From NCBI GenBank assembly GCA_963724625.1, contig CAVRVO010000003.1, positions 124,001 to 188,000 of the forward strand: a stretch of 64,000 nucleotides of DNA, in the 5' to 3' direction. The position numbers were made by a program, and so were the translations under genes. Below, piece by piece: positions 26,537-35,668 of the stretch. Within the stretch, counting starts at the first letter, position 1; each line of letters starts with the position of its first letter. This DNA comes from DATBVX01 sp963724625. GTDB taxonomy: Bacteria; Pseudomonadota; Gammaproteobacteria; Steroidobacterales; Steroidobacteraceae. A model generated the notes under the pieces. It did no database searches. It saw only the letters and a program-made list of their open reading frames with translations, and was not told the origin of the DNA.

Positions 26537-26578
26537 GGTTCTACCTTAAACCAAAAACCAGCGCGTCCGAGTCTGCTG

Positions 26579-27319
26579 CTAGGGCGGTGCGCCTGCTTCA
26601 CGCAGCCAGCCAGTGATGCTGAGTCGACCCGCCTGCGCGAACGGCGCGACGTAGGAAACAGCGTGTGATTGCGGCACCCGAAAAATGTTCAGTGCGTTGA
26701 ATGTCGGCGCATAGCCTTCCGCGATGTGACCGTCCGGCGCAATGAATTGCAGAATTCCACCCCAGTCCGTAACCCAGTGCGGTGTGAAGTTCAGCACATA
26801 GGCGGCAACGCGCTTCTTGTCCGGGATCAGGTCGTCGTGATGGGAGAGGAAGTGACCCGGGCGATACAGGGTCGCCTGCGCATCCGCGAGCGCGATCGAC
26901 GGGGCACCGGTGATCTCACGTGCAAAGCCGAGAAACTCGGGTGAATTGAGGTACTCATAAAGACGCATCACATACAGCGACAGATGCTCCCCACGCTGAT
27001 AGACGTCGGAAATCGGAAAACTGTTGAACAGGTACTGAAAACCCTTGGCGGCGTTCGCGTACACGCCCTGCATGAAACGCGCGCGATCCGCATCCGGCAG
27101 CTCTTCGAATTTGTCGCCGACGAGATTGATGGGTCGGTGTCCCTCGTTGAGATGGAGTTGCCACGGGATCTGCGTCGCCAGGCTGCGGTGAATCGCCTGG
27201 GCGCTCTCAGTCGAGAATATCGGCCTGAGGTGAATCCGACCGGCGCGCGCATAAATGGACGCGATCAGCTTTCGGTCCAGGCTCTCGTGAAGCCGTATGG
27301 ATGGTTGCGGTGAATCCAT
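26579..27319 (-). CDS. 2OG-Fe(II) oxygenase, prolyl 4-hydroxylase-like
   Basis: 246 residues. The double-stranded beta-helix motif is clear: the first iron ligands in FLSHHDDLIPDKKRVAAYVLNF (H-x-D), the distal His in VPQSHAVSYV, and the 2-oxoglutarate Arg in AGRLSITGWL. A WGGILQFI strand lies between. No signal peptide, so cytoplasmic. It follows the TPR-oxygenase gene at 27346 by 26 bp on the same strand. It resembles the 2OG oxygenase often linked to TPR proteins; the substrate is unknown. Confidence 0.85.
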   Translation of the reverse strand: MDSPQPSIRLHESLDRKLIASIYARAGRIHLRPIFSTESAQAIHRSLATQIPWQLHLNEGHRPINLVGDKFEELPDADRARFMQGVYANAAKGFQYLFNSFPISDVYQRGEHLSLYVMRLYEYLNSPEFLGFAREITGAPSIALADAQATLYRPGHFLSHHDDLIPDKKRVAAYVLNFTPHWVTDWGGILQFIAPDGHIAEGYAPTFNALNIFRVPQSHAVSYVAPFAQAGRLSITGWLREAGAPP

Positions 27320-27345
27320 TAGAACTCTGACGATGAGTCAGGCCG

Positions 27346-29215
27346 TCAGAGAGGTCCTCCCGAACCATCAACAGGGACCGCATCGAACGCGACTGTCATG
27401 CGCGGCTCTGTGCCCAGGATCGGGTTGGTGCCATGCCACATGTAGGAGGGAAACAGGACCAATAGCCCAGCCCGTGGCTGCACAAAGTGTTCCGGCTGCG
27501 CTCCCGGAACCGGGAAACGAGTTTCACCGAACTTGAGCCATCCAGACCTGTTGTTCGCGTCCCGGACTTCATCTGGCACGGAGACATAGTAGGCGGAGCT
27601 GATCCAGCCTTCCGGGTGCACGTGATTGACGTGAAACCCACCGCGTTGCAGGCGCACCGACCAGGCCCCCGAGATCGAGGCGCGCCCACGATTGCGTTTC
27701 GACAACGGGTGGTTCGGGTCGACGCCGATGGCGCGGCAATAGTCCTCGAGCGGCCCTTCGAAAGCCTGTCACCAGTGCCTGGACCGCAGGATCTGCGTCC
27801 GCCAGCAGGTTGTGCGCGGTCTGGCTTCCGTGGCGCAGGCTCTGATCGAAGGGATGCGCTGCGAAGCGGTGGCGCGAGGCAAGTGCGATTGCGAGCGCTT
27901 CATTGAGTTCCGCCATCGAGGACCAGCCGGAGGGCGCCTCGAGCAAATAGCTGCGCGCATAGCGGTCGTAGTCGTAGAGCTCGCGATACAGCGACATTCC
28001 GGCCAGGCGCGCGGCGGTGGCCTCGTAAGCGATCCAGCGTTGTTCATTCGGCACACGCTGCCGCTGGGGAGTAATGAACTTCAATGCGAAGTCGGCGCTC
28101 CCGCGAGCCAGCAGTATCGCCACCAGGTTCTCCACGATCTCCGCATCCTGCGGTCGATCAGTCGCCGCCTCCAGGGCTTCAGTCTCTGCTTCCTTGAGGC
28201 GCCCGGATTCCTGGAGGATGGTCGCCAGTGCCGAACGGATTTCCGGAACCGCACCCGTGCGCTGAAGAAGATCGCGAACCAGCACTTCCGAGCCGGCGAG
28301 GTCGCCGGTCTTGCGAAGCACGTCGGCGAACAGCATCTGCAGTGCCGCGTTGCCGCGATCCGAGGCAGCTGCGGCCGCAAGGTCGCGCGCGAACCTCGGG
28401 TCCCCATTCATGTAGCGCAGTCGTGCCAGGCTGAGTTGGGCATTCTGATTCGCCGGAGCGTGAGCGACTGCTTCGGCAAAAGCCTGCTCGGCCTCTTCCA
28501 GGCGGTAGAGCTGCAGGAGCGCGGTGCCTCGAGTGAATGCCAGGGGTGCGCCCCGCACGCCGGCGGCTTGCGCACGCTCCAATTCTTCGAGCGCTTCTTC
28601 CGGCCGGTCCCTTCGATTGAGCAGCACGCCGAGATTGTGGTGCGCGGGGCCGTACTGGGGAGCGATTGCAAGCGCGCGGCGGTAGGCCGATTCCGCCTCT
28701 GCGAGACGGTTCTGATCGCGCAAAGTCATCGCGAGCGCCGACCAGGCTTGCGGATCATCTCCACGCAGCGCCACGAGCACGCGGCTTTCGGCTTCCGCGG
28801 CGGAATGGCGACCAAGGTCGTTCAGTGTGCGAACCAGCCCCAGGCGGGCGGCACCGTGTTCCCGGTCGCATTTGAGCGCGTCTCGATAGCCCTGCTCGGC
28901 ATCCGTCAGACGCCCGCTTCGCCGGAGCAGGTTACCCAGATTGACATGAAATTCTGCGCGGCCAGGCTCGAGCGCGATGCTCTCCCGCATCAGCAATTCC
29001 GCCTCCTGAACGTTCCCGGCTTCCTTGCGGAGCAGACCCAGGAGGTGGAGCGCAGCGGCATTGCGAGGCATCCGGCTCAGGACCGCACGGCACGCTGCTT
29101 CCGCCTGGGCCAGGTTGCCCTTGCGAAGCGCGTCGTAGGCCGAGGCCAGGTTCAGATCTGATTCGGTGGAAGCTGCACCTGCAGGTCCGGACCCACCCTT
29201 TTGAGAGGACTGCAT
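27346..29215 (-). pseudogene. TPR protein with 2OG-Fe(II) oxygenase domain, frameshifted
   Basis: About 620 residues if restored. TPR region from ATG 29215 (MQSSQKGGSGPAG) to about residue 370, strongly like the gene at 22419-24221 (shared YEATAARL, LYRELYDY, HPFDQSLRHGSQ). Near 27760 the frame breaks: the paralogue reads FEGPIEDY, here one extra C turns ttt-gaa into ttt-cga. One base removed gives FEGPLEDYCRAIG and then an intact C-terminal oxygenase (HVNHVHPEGWISSAYYVS, MWHGTNPI, RMTVAFDA) to the stop at 27346. Both halves are well conserved, so an indel error is likely. It lies just downstream of the TonB receptor terminator. Confidence 0.82.
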
Positions 29216-29269
29216 ACCGGTAATTTTCGCATGGACGCATGCAGGGAGTGCACCGGGCGCGAGCGGAAT

Positions 29270-29311
29270 GAGCAAAAGAAAGGGCCGCTACCTCGTGAAA
29301 GGTAGCGGCCC
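29270..29311 (-). terminator. Rho-independent terminator after TonB receptor gene 1
   Basis: Minus strand, 26 bp past the receptor stop. The perfect 11-bp stem GGGCCGCTACC/GGTAGCGGCCC with an 8-base loop is followed on the minus strand by TTTCTTTT. The second receptor gene has an equivalent element at 41928-41965 whose stem also starts GGGCCGC. Confidence 0.88.
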
Positions 29312-29337
29312 GTAACGATCAACCTCGGTTCAGTCGT

Positions 29338-32253
29338 TTAGAACTTGAACGTTGCGTTCGCGTAGTAACGACGTCCGAGAATGTCATATAGCGTCGGATC
29401 GGTGTTCGCCTGCTGTCCCGCCTGCACATCGTCAGTGAAGATCGGCGGTTCTTCGTCGAACAGGTTGTCGACACCAAGCATGAAGTCCATCGACTCCGTC
29501 GGCGACCAACGAGCCGTGATCCGGCTGTAGGTGGTTGATGGAGTGGTGGGTTTGATTCCATCCGTCACCGGTGAGCCAATGGCGTCGTTGTTCACGACGG
29601 TCAGACCACTGACGTAGCGGAGCTGGTACGCAAAGCCGAACTGCTGGAGGTCCCAGCTCAGATTGAGAACACCCTTCCATTCGGGGTAGCTCTCACCCGG
29701 TTCGCGGGTGACCTTCCCGGCGAAGTGGCCGAACGGAGAAACGGAGTCCTCCTGGGAATCCCAGTCGATGAGCTTCGTGAGGAGCAGGTTGACACCCAGC
29801 CGGCCCCAACGATCACCCAGCGGCTGGCCGTAGTCGAGCTGCAGATCCACGCCCTTGGCCTTGAGCTTGCCCAGGTTCTGGAAGTTTTCCTGCACATCAG
29901 TGATCTGGGCCGTCGAATCGCGAGTGAACAGCTGGCACCACTGATTGTTCGGGTCGAACGTCGGGTTGGCGCCAATATCGTTGAAGCAGCGGCCGATCGA
30001 TGAGTCTGACGCCACGGTTCCGATCGTGTCCTCGATCTCGTACTGCCAGTAATCGAGTGACGTCCGGAACGCCGAATTGGCGAACGTCGGTTGCCACACG
30101 ATACCGTACGTGTACGTGTCCGCGGACTCCGGATCGAGGTTCTGGTTACCACCCTCAATCGCGCGCACCTGCGGGTTGGTCTGATGGAACGTAGGCAACG
30201 ACGATGCCGGAATGCCCTGTGCGATGCAGAGTTGCTGCTGCTCAGGTGAGGGAGCTGAAGTGGCATTGCACGGATCGTTGGCGCCCGGGAAATTCTCCTG
30301 TGGCGGCAGGAACAGTTCGTAGATCGACGGGGCACGAACTGCCCGGTTGTACGATCCACGCAGCCTGACGGTCTCAAGCGGATCCCAGTTCAGCGCGGCC
30401 TTGTAGGTGTCGTAGGTTCCGGCCAGGTTGTGGTCGGAGTATCGATAACCCAGCTCCAGGCCGAGCTTATGAACCGCCGGGAGATCCTTCAGCAGCGGGA
30501 CCGCCAATTCGACGTAGGCCTCCTTGATGCTGATCTCTCCATCCTGCGGCGGCTGCGCGTTGAATCCCACCACGTCGCCACTTGCCAGGAACTCGTCCGG
30601 ACGATAGTTCGCGTCCTGTTTCATGTACTCGCCACCGACCGCGAACTGGAACGGACCAGCAGGCATATCGAACAGATCGCCTGTCAGCGATGCGCTCGCA
30701 GTCTGCTGCTGGATCTTGATGACGTTGGTCGTGCGGATCGCGATCGCATCCGCGCACACCTGGCTGATATTGCCCAAGCCGAACGGATTGAAGGACGCTG
30801 CTGCGCAAGTGTCGAGGTCTTCGCCATCCAGGAGGCCCTGGAGCCGCGAGCGGGAAATATTTCCAGCCTGCTGCTCAGTGGTGTTCGTCTGGCCCCAGCT
30901 GCCGTTCACATCCCAGTTGTAGCGATGCTCGCCGACCTGGAAATCACCGCGGAACCCGACGAGGCCCTGCAGCACGTCGTAGTTGTCCTCAGCAACGCGG
31001 TTGCCCACTGCCAGGGTACGAATGCTGAAAACAAAGGGATTGCCCGGGATGGCCCGCGAAGCCAATATCGACGACATGTCCGCCGGAATATTGGGGTTGG
31101 TCGTCGGGATCGTCAGACCGGTGACCGGCGTCGCGGCGAGCTGATTGGCCGACTCGTAGGTCGTGTAGATCATGCGCGCGTACGCTTCGACCGACGCGGT
31201 GTCCATATCGGCGATGTTGTAGGTGCCGAATCCCGCGATCTGACGTCGGGTCAAGGGCAACTGCAGGTAGTTCACCGGCGCAAAGTTGTAGCTGTAGGCC
31301 GCCGGATTGAAGCCAACGAACTGCTCTCCCTTGTAATTCTCGGTGCCCGAGAAGTCGAAGAGGGTGCCATCGGAGTTGAACCCCAAACTGTTCGAGGGCA
31401 GCACTGAGCCTGCCGCTACACCGTAGCCGGCAAACACCGCATCGATGGCCGCCTGCGAAGGCGGGTTCGCGGCCGTGTTGGTGTATTTTCCATCGGGAAC
31501 TGTTCCCGAGCCCAGCGGCAGCAGGTCAGGGCCGTACTGAAGCTGTGAGAAGGGTCGATCGCCCTGGAACACAGCCTTGCGATCGTCATAGGTGAAGGCC
31601 ATGACCGCATTGCCGCGCCCATCGGCGAAGTTGCCGCCCATCGTGAGGTTGAAGGCAGAGGTTTCGCCATCGCTTTCCGAAGTCTGACCGTAGTCGGCAG
31701 AGAACTCGACGCCTTCAAATTGTTTCTTGAGCTTGACGTTGACCACACCCGCGATTGCATCAGAGCCGTAGACCGAAGATGCACCGCCGGTGAGAATCTC
31801 GATGTTGTCGATCAGCGCGGCGGGGATCTGGTTGAGGTCAATCTGACCGGTAGTGAACGTCGGCATCAATCGCGTGCCGTCGAGCAGCACCAACGTGCGC
31901 GAAACGCCCAAGCCACGGAGACTGATGAGCGCCTGTCCTGCTCCGCCGTTTGCCGACGGGTTGTTCGAAGTCGTCGACAGCGCGGGCACCAACTGCGGCA
32001 GCTGATTGAGGAACGTGTCGAGCTGCACTGTGCCCGACTGCTGCAACAATTCTGAGCTGACTGTGACAACGGGACTGGTTGCTTCGTAGTCAGCGCGTTG
32101 AATACGCGTGCCCGTTACTACGATTGTTCCTACTTCCGTCGACGCGTCTTGCGCTTCCTGTGCAACTGCGGCGACTCCAACCATCGCCGTCGTCGCTGCA
32201 CTACTTGCCAGCGCCAGACGAACCGCACGGCGGATCGTACTGTTACTCGCCAT
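29338..32253 (-). CDS. TonB-dependent outer-membrane receptor 1
   Basis: 971 residues from ATG 32253, with AGGAGG 8 bp upstream. A signal peptide of about 35 residues is followed by a TonB-box-like EVGTIVVTGTRI, then the plug domain (LNQLPQLVPALS, ALISLRGLGVSRTLVLLDG, YGSDAIAGVVNVK) and a 22-strand barrel ending in the aromatic C-terminus ATFKF. It imports an unknown ligand across the outer membrane with TonB-ExbB-ExbD energy. The plug contains an Asn/Gly-rich loop (NNPSANGGAGQ). It is flanked by hydroxylase genes and shares an upstream control block with the receptor at 41986-44839. Confidence 0.92.
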   Translation of the reverse strand: MASNSTIRRAVRLALASSAATTAMVGVAAVAQEAQDASTEVGTIVVTGTRIQRADYEATSPVVTVSSELLQQSGTVQLDTFLNQLPQLVPALSTTSNNPSANGGAGQALISLRGLGVSRTLVLLDGTRLMPTFTTGQIDLNQIPAALIDNIEILTGGASSVYGSDAIAGVVNVKLKKQFEGVEFSADYGQTSESDGETSAFNLTMGGNFADGRGNAVMAFTYDDRKAVFQGDRPFSQLQYGPDLLPLGSGTVPDGKYTNTAANPPSQAAIDAVFAGYGVAAGSVLPSNSLGFNSDGTLFDFSGTENYKGEQFVGFNPAAYSYNFAPVNYLQLPLTRRQIAGFGTYNIADMDTASVEAYARMIYTTYESANQLAATPVTGLTIPTTNPNIPADMSSILASRAIPGNPFVFSIRTLAVGNRVAEDNYDVLQGLVGFRGDFQVGEHRYNWDVNGSWGQTNTTEQQAGNISRSRLQGLLDGEDLDTCAAASFNPFGLGNISQVCADAIAIRTTNVIKIQQQTASASLTGDLFDMPAGPFQFAVGGEYMKQDANYRPDEFLASGDVVGFNAQPPQDGEISIKEAYVELAVPLLKDLPAVHKLGLELGYRYSDHNLAGTYDTYKAALNWDPLETVRLRGSYNRAVRAPSIYELFLPPQENFPGANDPCNATSAPSPEQQQLCIAQGIPASSLPTFHQTNPQVRAIEGGNQNLDPESADTYTYGIVWQPTFANSAFRTSLDYWQYEIEDTIGTVASDSSIGRCFNDIGANPTFDPNNQWCQLFTRDSTAQITDVQENFQNLGKLKAKGVDLQLDYGQPLGDRWGRLGVNLLLTKLIDWDSQEDSVSPFGHFAGKVTREPGESYPEWKGVLNLSWDLQQFGFAYQLRYVSGLTVVNNDAIGSPVTDGIKPTTPSTTYSRITARWSPTESMDFMLGVDNLFDEEPPIFTDDVQAGQQANTDPTLYDILGRRYYANATFKF

Positions 32254-32802
32254 TGATAGGTCCTCCTGCAAGAGAGACTTGAATACTTCTTAAAACTACG
32301 GCGGCCGAATGTGTTGCCGCCGAATACCCCTGGGTAGCTGCTCCGTCGAGTCCTACATCGTCCCCGGTCGGAACTGTGGCCGGGATATTAGCAACAAGCG
32401 AACTTTGTAGGGAAGCGGATTAGCAGGAAAACAACAGCGATTTACGAATGATTTCGGACTGCAGAGGTGGTGCAAACCGTGTCGAGCGTGGGACAAGCGC
32501 CGCAGTCGCAGGGCTGAACGTCAAGGGCGTGTGAAACCGTTGCCCGAATGCATCGGAGTTGTAGAGCACTGTAGTGACGACGCAACAGATTTTGACGCTG
32601 ATTGACGAGTTGACACGGAACACACTGCTGTCGCTGATCGACGGCGGCTTAGGACGAGGATCGCTGCTAGTGCGCTCATCGGGCACGCGCCACCTTGGTA
32701 TTGAATAGGCTTCAGCAGTCCTGAGGGTCCTTCGACACCGTGCGAACCCTGTAAGTTGCCTCGCGACTCGATCGAGACCTCTATTTCAGCGCGGCCCGCC
32801 TT
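32254..32802. other. Gene-free region upstream of TonB receptor 1
   Basis: About 550 bp between the receptor (minus) and the sulfotransferase relic (plus). It holds the receptor ribosome-binding site, a leader of about 125 nt with a GGCGGC/GCCGCC stem-loop (about 32301-32322), and the 77-bp block shared with the other receptor gene (32382-32458). The remaining ~340 bp contain short open frames in several registers without family resemblance or ribosome-binding sites. I see nothing else in it. Confidence 0.6.
32382..32458 (-). promoter_or_regulatory. Shared 77-bp promoter/regulatory block, receptor 1 copy
   Basis: Aligns without gaps to 44966-45042 upstream of the second receptor gene, 59 of 77 identical by hand count. 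On the minus strand the conserved boxes in order are TCCGAAA, TTCGTAA, TGTTGTTTT, GCTAA, CGCTTCCCT and CTTGTTGCTA. They end in TAATAT (TATGAT in the other copy), a good -10 hexamer about 130 bp before the start codon in both genes. There is no consensus -35, so an activator probably binds the conserved boxes. Confidence 0.75.
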
Positions 32803-33493
32803 GTGATCGTTACAGATCGGCTGGTTTTTTTGCATTTGCACAAATCCGGCGGGACGTTCGTCAACGACTTCCTCCTGCGCTTCTTCCCGGACGCACGTCA
32901 GATTGGTTATCACCTGCCGCGCGCATATCTGCCGGAGTGCGGCTCGCGGATTGCCGATCTTCGGCTTGGTCCGAAATCCGTGGGACTACTACGTCTCCTG
33001 GTACAGCTTCCAGGCTGAGAAGGCGCAACCGAATGCGTTTTTTCGCGTGACCAGCAACGATCGACGACTCGACTTTTCCGGCACGGTCACAAATCGTCGT
33101 CGATCTCTCGAGCAACCGAGAGCACGTTCAGTGCCATCGAGGCCACGCTTCCCGATCGATTTCGTCAATCGCGGCATCAATCTGACACGCGAGTGCTTCT
33201 CGTCCCTGTACGGGTCAGGCCTGGGTTTCTACTCGTTCTTGTATCGGCGCATGTTCGGCGACGGGGAGGGCGTGACGTTCGGACGGATGGAATCACTGCG
33301 GACGGATCTGCTGGCGTTTCTCGATTCCGTCGGAATCACACCGACTGAGGCGATGCGAGACTTCGTGCTGCAGGCTGCGCCTGTAAACACGAGTCGCCAT
33401 GAGGCCTATCGCCACTACTATGACGAACCGTTGCGCCGCCTCATCGCTGACCGCGATCGCGACGTGATCGAACGGTTCAACTACGAGTTCTGA
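32803..33493 (+). pseudogene. Sulfotransferase family gene with several frameshifts
   Basis: The beginning, from GTG 32803, gives VFLHLHKSGGTFVNDFLL, a PAPS 5'-phosphosulfate-binding loop. Near 32945 the reading shifts and continues as RGLPIFGLVRNPWDYYVSWY. Between about 33090 and 33165 three short pieces in three frames (LDFSGTV, IVVDLSSNRE, FSAIEATLPDRF) fit one protein only with three more single-base shifts. The frame then returns to INLTRECFSSLYGSGLGFYSFLYRR and runs to the stop at 33493. Four shifts in under 700 bp suggest real decay, or locally poor sequence. The intact family transfers sulfate to a protein or glycan. Confidence 0.72.
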
Positions 33494-33519
33494 GCCGCGT
33501 ACTTTCATCGCTCAGGACC

Positions 33520-34206
33520 TTGAGGCACAGTACTGTCGTGCTCGACCTCCCCGGCCAACCCGTCATCGACAAGAATCGTCTCATCGGCGGCTGCGTTCGG
33601 CTACCTCTGGAGGTTGACGCGCAACGGTTGCTGCAGGAGGTAACAGCGCTTTCACCATCGTGGTGGGGGACGACCGGCGGCCGGATCGGACTGCAGAACG
33701 CGGCTGAAGCTGTGTTTCTGCGCGGTTACGCGCCGGCCGAAGGAGATCGGCCCATCGAAGATCGGCCGGCACTCGATGAGCTGCCCTATGTTCGCATCAT
33801 CATCAACGAACTCATCAAGGCACCAGCGCTGCGTTGCCTGCTCGCGCGCATGCCGCCCGGGAGCTCGATCGCTCCGCACATCGATGATCGTGCGCCGTAC
33901 TTCTTCAAGTCATTGCGTGTGCATGTCCCGGTTCAGACGCACGACCAGGTGTGGATGTACTGCGCCGGCGCGAGCTATCAGATGAGACCTGGAGAAGTGT
34001 GGGCACTTAATAATGTGGCCATACATGCGGTCTGGAATGCACACGCCGTATTGGCGCGCACTCACATGATCTGCGATTTCCTGCCGAGCCCGGCGCTGCT
34101 CGACCTGCTGTCACGCGGCGAGCGTGATCTCGGCCGCGCCAGTCCCGAAGTCGAACGTCATTTCCAGGAGATGGCTGCTACGCGTCAGGCGGCGGCGAAA
34201 CCCTGA
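33520..34206 (+). CDS. Aspartyl/asparaginyl beta-hydroxylase-like protein
   Basis: 228 residues from TTG 33520 (AGGA just upstream; GTG 33538 is an alternative). The hydroxylase core is visible: LARMPPGSSIAPHIDDRAP with an H-x-D pair, FKSLRVHVPVQT, then MRPGEVWALNNVAIHAVWNA with the distal His, and ARTHMICDFLP. It is a stand-alone version of the domain found in the fused and TPR-linked proteins nearby. No signal peptide. It follows the sulfotransferase relic by 26 bp, so the two were likely an operon, pairing hydroxylation with sulfation. The 3' end overlaps the convergent TPR gene by 29 bp. Confidence 0.8.
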   Translation: MRHSTVVLDLPGQPVIDKNRLIGGCVRLPLEVDAQRLLQEVTALSPSWWGTTGGRIGLQNAAEAVFLRGYAPAEGDRPIEDRPALDELPYVRIIINELIKAPALRCLLARMPPGSSIAPHIDDRAPYFFKSLRVHVPVQTHDQVWMYCAGASYQMRPGEVWALNNVAIHAVWNAHAVLARTHMICDFLPSPALLDLLSRGERDLGRASPEVERHFQEMAATRQAAAKP

Positions 34207-35653
34207 GGCGTGTCTGCTTGGGCGGCGGGGAATCACTCACCGTCGGCGATCGATACTCGCCCGGATCGCGCGCGTACACGAGCTGACGCACGTGAACTCC
34301 GGCCGCACTCACTGGCTTGCCCTCCACGAAGCGCGGGCGGAAGCGAGCCTTGCGCTGGACGGCGATGACCGAGCGCTCGGTTGCGCCAATGACGTCGGAC
34401 TTTGTCGCGCGCACGTTTTCGGCGCGACCATCTGCGGTGACCGTATATTCGAGCTCGACATGGTGTTCGGTCGCTGGCGTCACATCGCTCGCCTCCGGGC
34501 GCCGACCCCACGAATCGGCAGGCGCCCGAAACAGGAGTCTCACAGGATCGCTCAGCGCGGCAGTACTGCTGCCGGATTCCGTCAGCTGTCGCCAGGCTTC
34601 CTGGTACCTCGGCAGAGCTTTGTCGAATTGATCGCCGACGACGTAATAGTCACCAAGATCAATGAGGGTCGCTGCCTTGAGCGCCGCGTTCCTGGCATCG
34701 GTGTTGTCGTTCAGGACTCGGAGTGCTTCGAGTAGCGCCTCCTCGCCGCGAGGACGAGGACGGATGTACGCGGGACCCCCGCCGCCAGGGAAGGTAGGCG
34801 GCGGGGTATAGGTGTCACCGATAAGGCGCAACGGGCGTTCCGGTGCGCCGACTCGGTCCAGGGTTTCCGCCCCATGCACAAACTCCAGCATCTGCGCCCG
34901 TCCGATCCCGCGTAGTGGGCCAACGGCGCGAAGATCGGACTTGCCCGCCTGCTCATGCACGAGATCGAGCGCACGTTGATGAGTGTCGAGAGCCGCCCTG
35001 TAGCGGCCGGTCATCTCGTACCAGCGCGCCATGCGATCCAGCGCCGGAAGCAACCGCAGATCGTTCTTGCCGAACGCCTGTTCGTTCACCTGTATGACGT
35101 AGTTTTGCTCGCGCTCGGCGTCCGGGAGCTCGTAAAGCGCGATCAAGCTGTCGATCAGCGCCAACGACAACGGAAGCTGCACCGGGTTGTAGAGACCATC
35201 GAGCTTGCGGCTCAGCTCGATTGCGCGGCGAAGCACGCTCTCGGCTTTCTGGTGATCACCGGAGGCCTGATGGGTAATCCCGAGGCCCAACAACGGCTGA
35301 ATCAGTGCGTGTGACATTCCGCCGTCGAAGGTTTCGGCCAGCCGCATTGCACGCTGATAGCTGACTTCCGCCGAATCGTAGTCCTTGAGCCGCAGCTGCG
35401 TGGTGCCGAGATTCGAGAGTGCGTTGACAAGGTCCGGATGATTGCTGCCGAGCTCCTGCTCCGTGAGCGCGACGACCCTTTGGGCTGCCGGCAGCGCCTT
35501 TTCGTAATTGCGACTATCGAACTCAGCGCGAAAAGTCTTGTAGGCCTGGACCCGGTCGCTCTCGAGCGCATCGGGAGTGGTCGACCACGCGTAGGTCGAA
35601 CAGAGCAGCACCAGGCACGTTGCCAGCGCGCACAGTTTGGAGCCGTGAGCCAT
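34178..35653 (-). CDS. Secreted TPR protein with TonB C-terminal-like domain
   Basis: 491 residues. Signal peptide (LCALATCLVLLCSTYAWS), TPR array (about residues 35-260 and 325-370: NHPDLVNALSNLGTTQLRLKD, AEVSYQRAMRLAETFDGG, ALDTHQRALDLVHEQAGK), then a TonB-C-like domain (about 395-465: HHVELEYTVTADGRAENVRA, ERSVIAVQRKARFRPRFVEGKP) and a Pro-rich tail. The classical TonB N-terminal anchor and Pro-Glu/Pro-Lys spacer are missing, so it is not an ordinary TonB. A periplasmic partner of the nearby receptors is possible. Last gene of the four-gene minus-strand set from 39378. Confidence 0.75.
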   Translation of the reverse strand: MAHGSKLCALATCLVLLCSTYAWSTTPDALESDRVQAYKTFRAEFDSRNYEKALPAAQRVVALTEQELGSNHPDLVNALSNLGTTQLRLKDYDSAEVSYQRAMRLAETFDGGMSHALIQPLLGLGITHQASGDHQKAESVLRRAIELSRKLDGLYNPVQLPLSLALIDSLIALYELPDAEREQNYVIQVNEQAFGKNDLRLLPALDRMARWYEMTGRYRAALDTHQRALDLVHEQAGKSDLRAVGPLRGIGRAQMLEFVHGAETLDRVGAPERPLRLIGDTYTPPPTFPGGGGPAYIRPRPRGEEALLEALRVLNDNTDARNAALKAATLIDLGDYYVVGDQFDKALPRYQEAWRQLTESGSSTAALSDPVRLLFRAPADSWGRRPEASDVTPATEHHVELEYTVTADGRAENVRATKSDVIGATERSVIAVQRKARFRPRFVEGKPVSAAGVHVRQLVYARDPGEYRSPTVSDSPPPKQTRLRVSPPPDA

Positions 35654-35668
35654 CCCGCAGGTGCCTCT

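Noticed and set aside
27812..29161. A 449-codon plus-strand frame across the TPR-oxygenase
   Set aside because: Mirror of the TPR gene; the real gene is proved by its paralogue at 22419-24221.
32420..32686. An 88-codon minus-strand frame upstream of TonB receptor 1
   Set aside because: No ribosome-binding site or family, and it overlaps the conserved 77-bp block, which is better explained as regulatory DNA.
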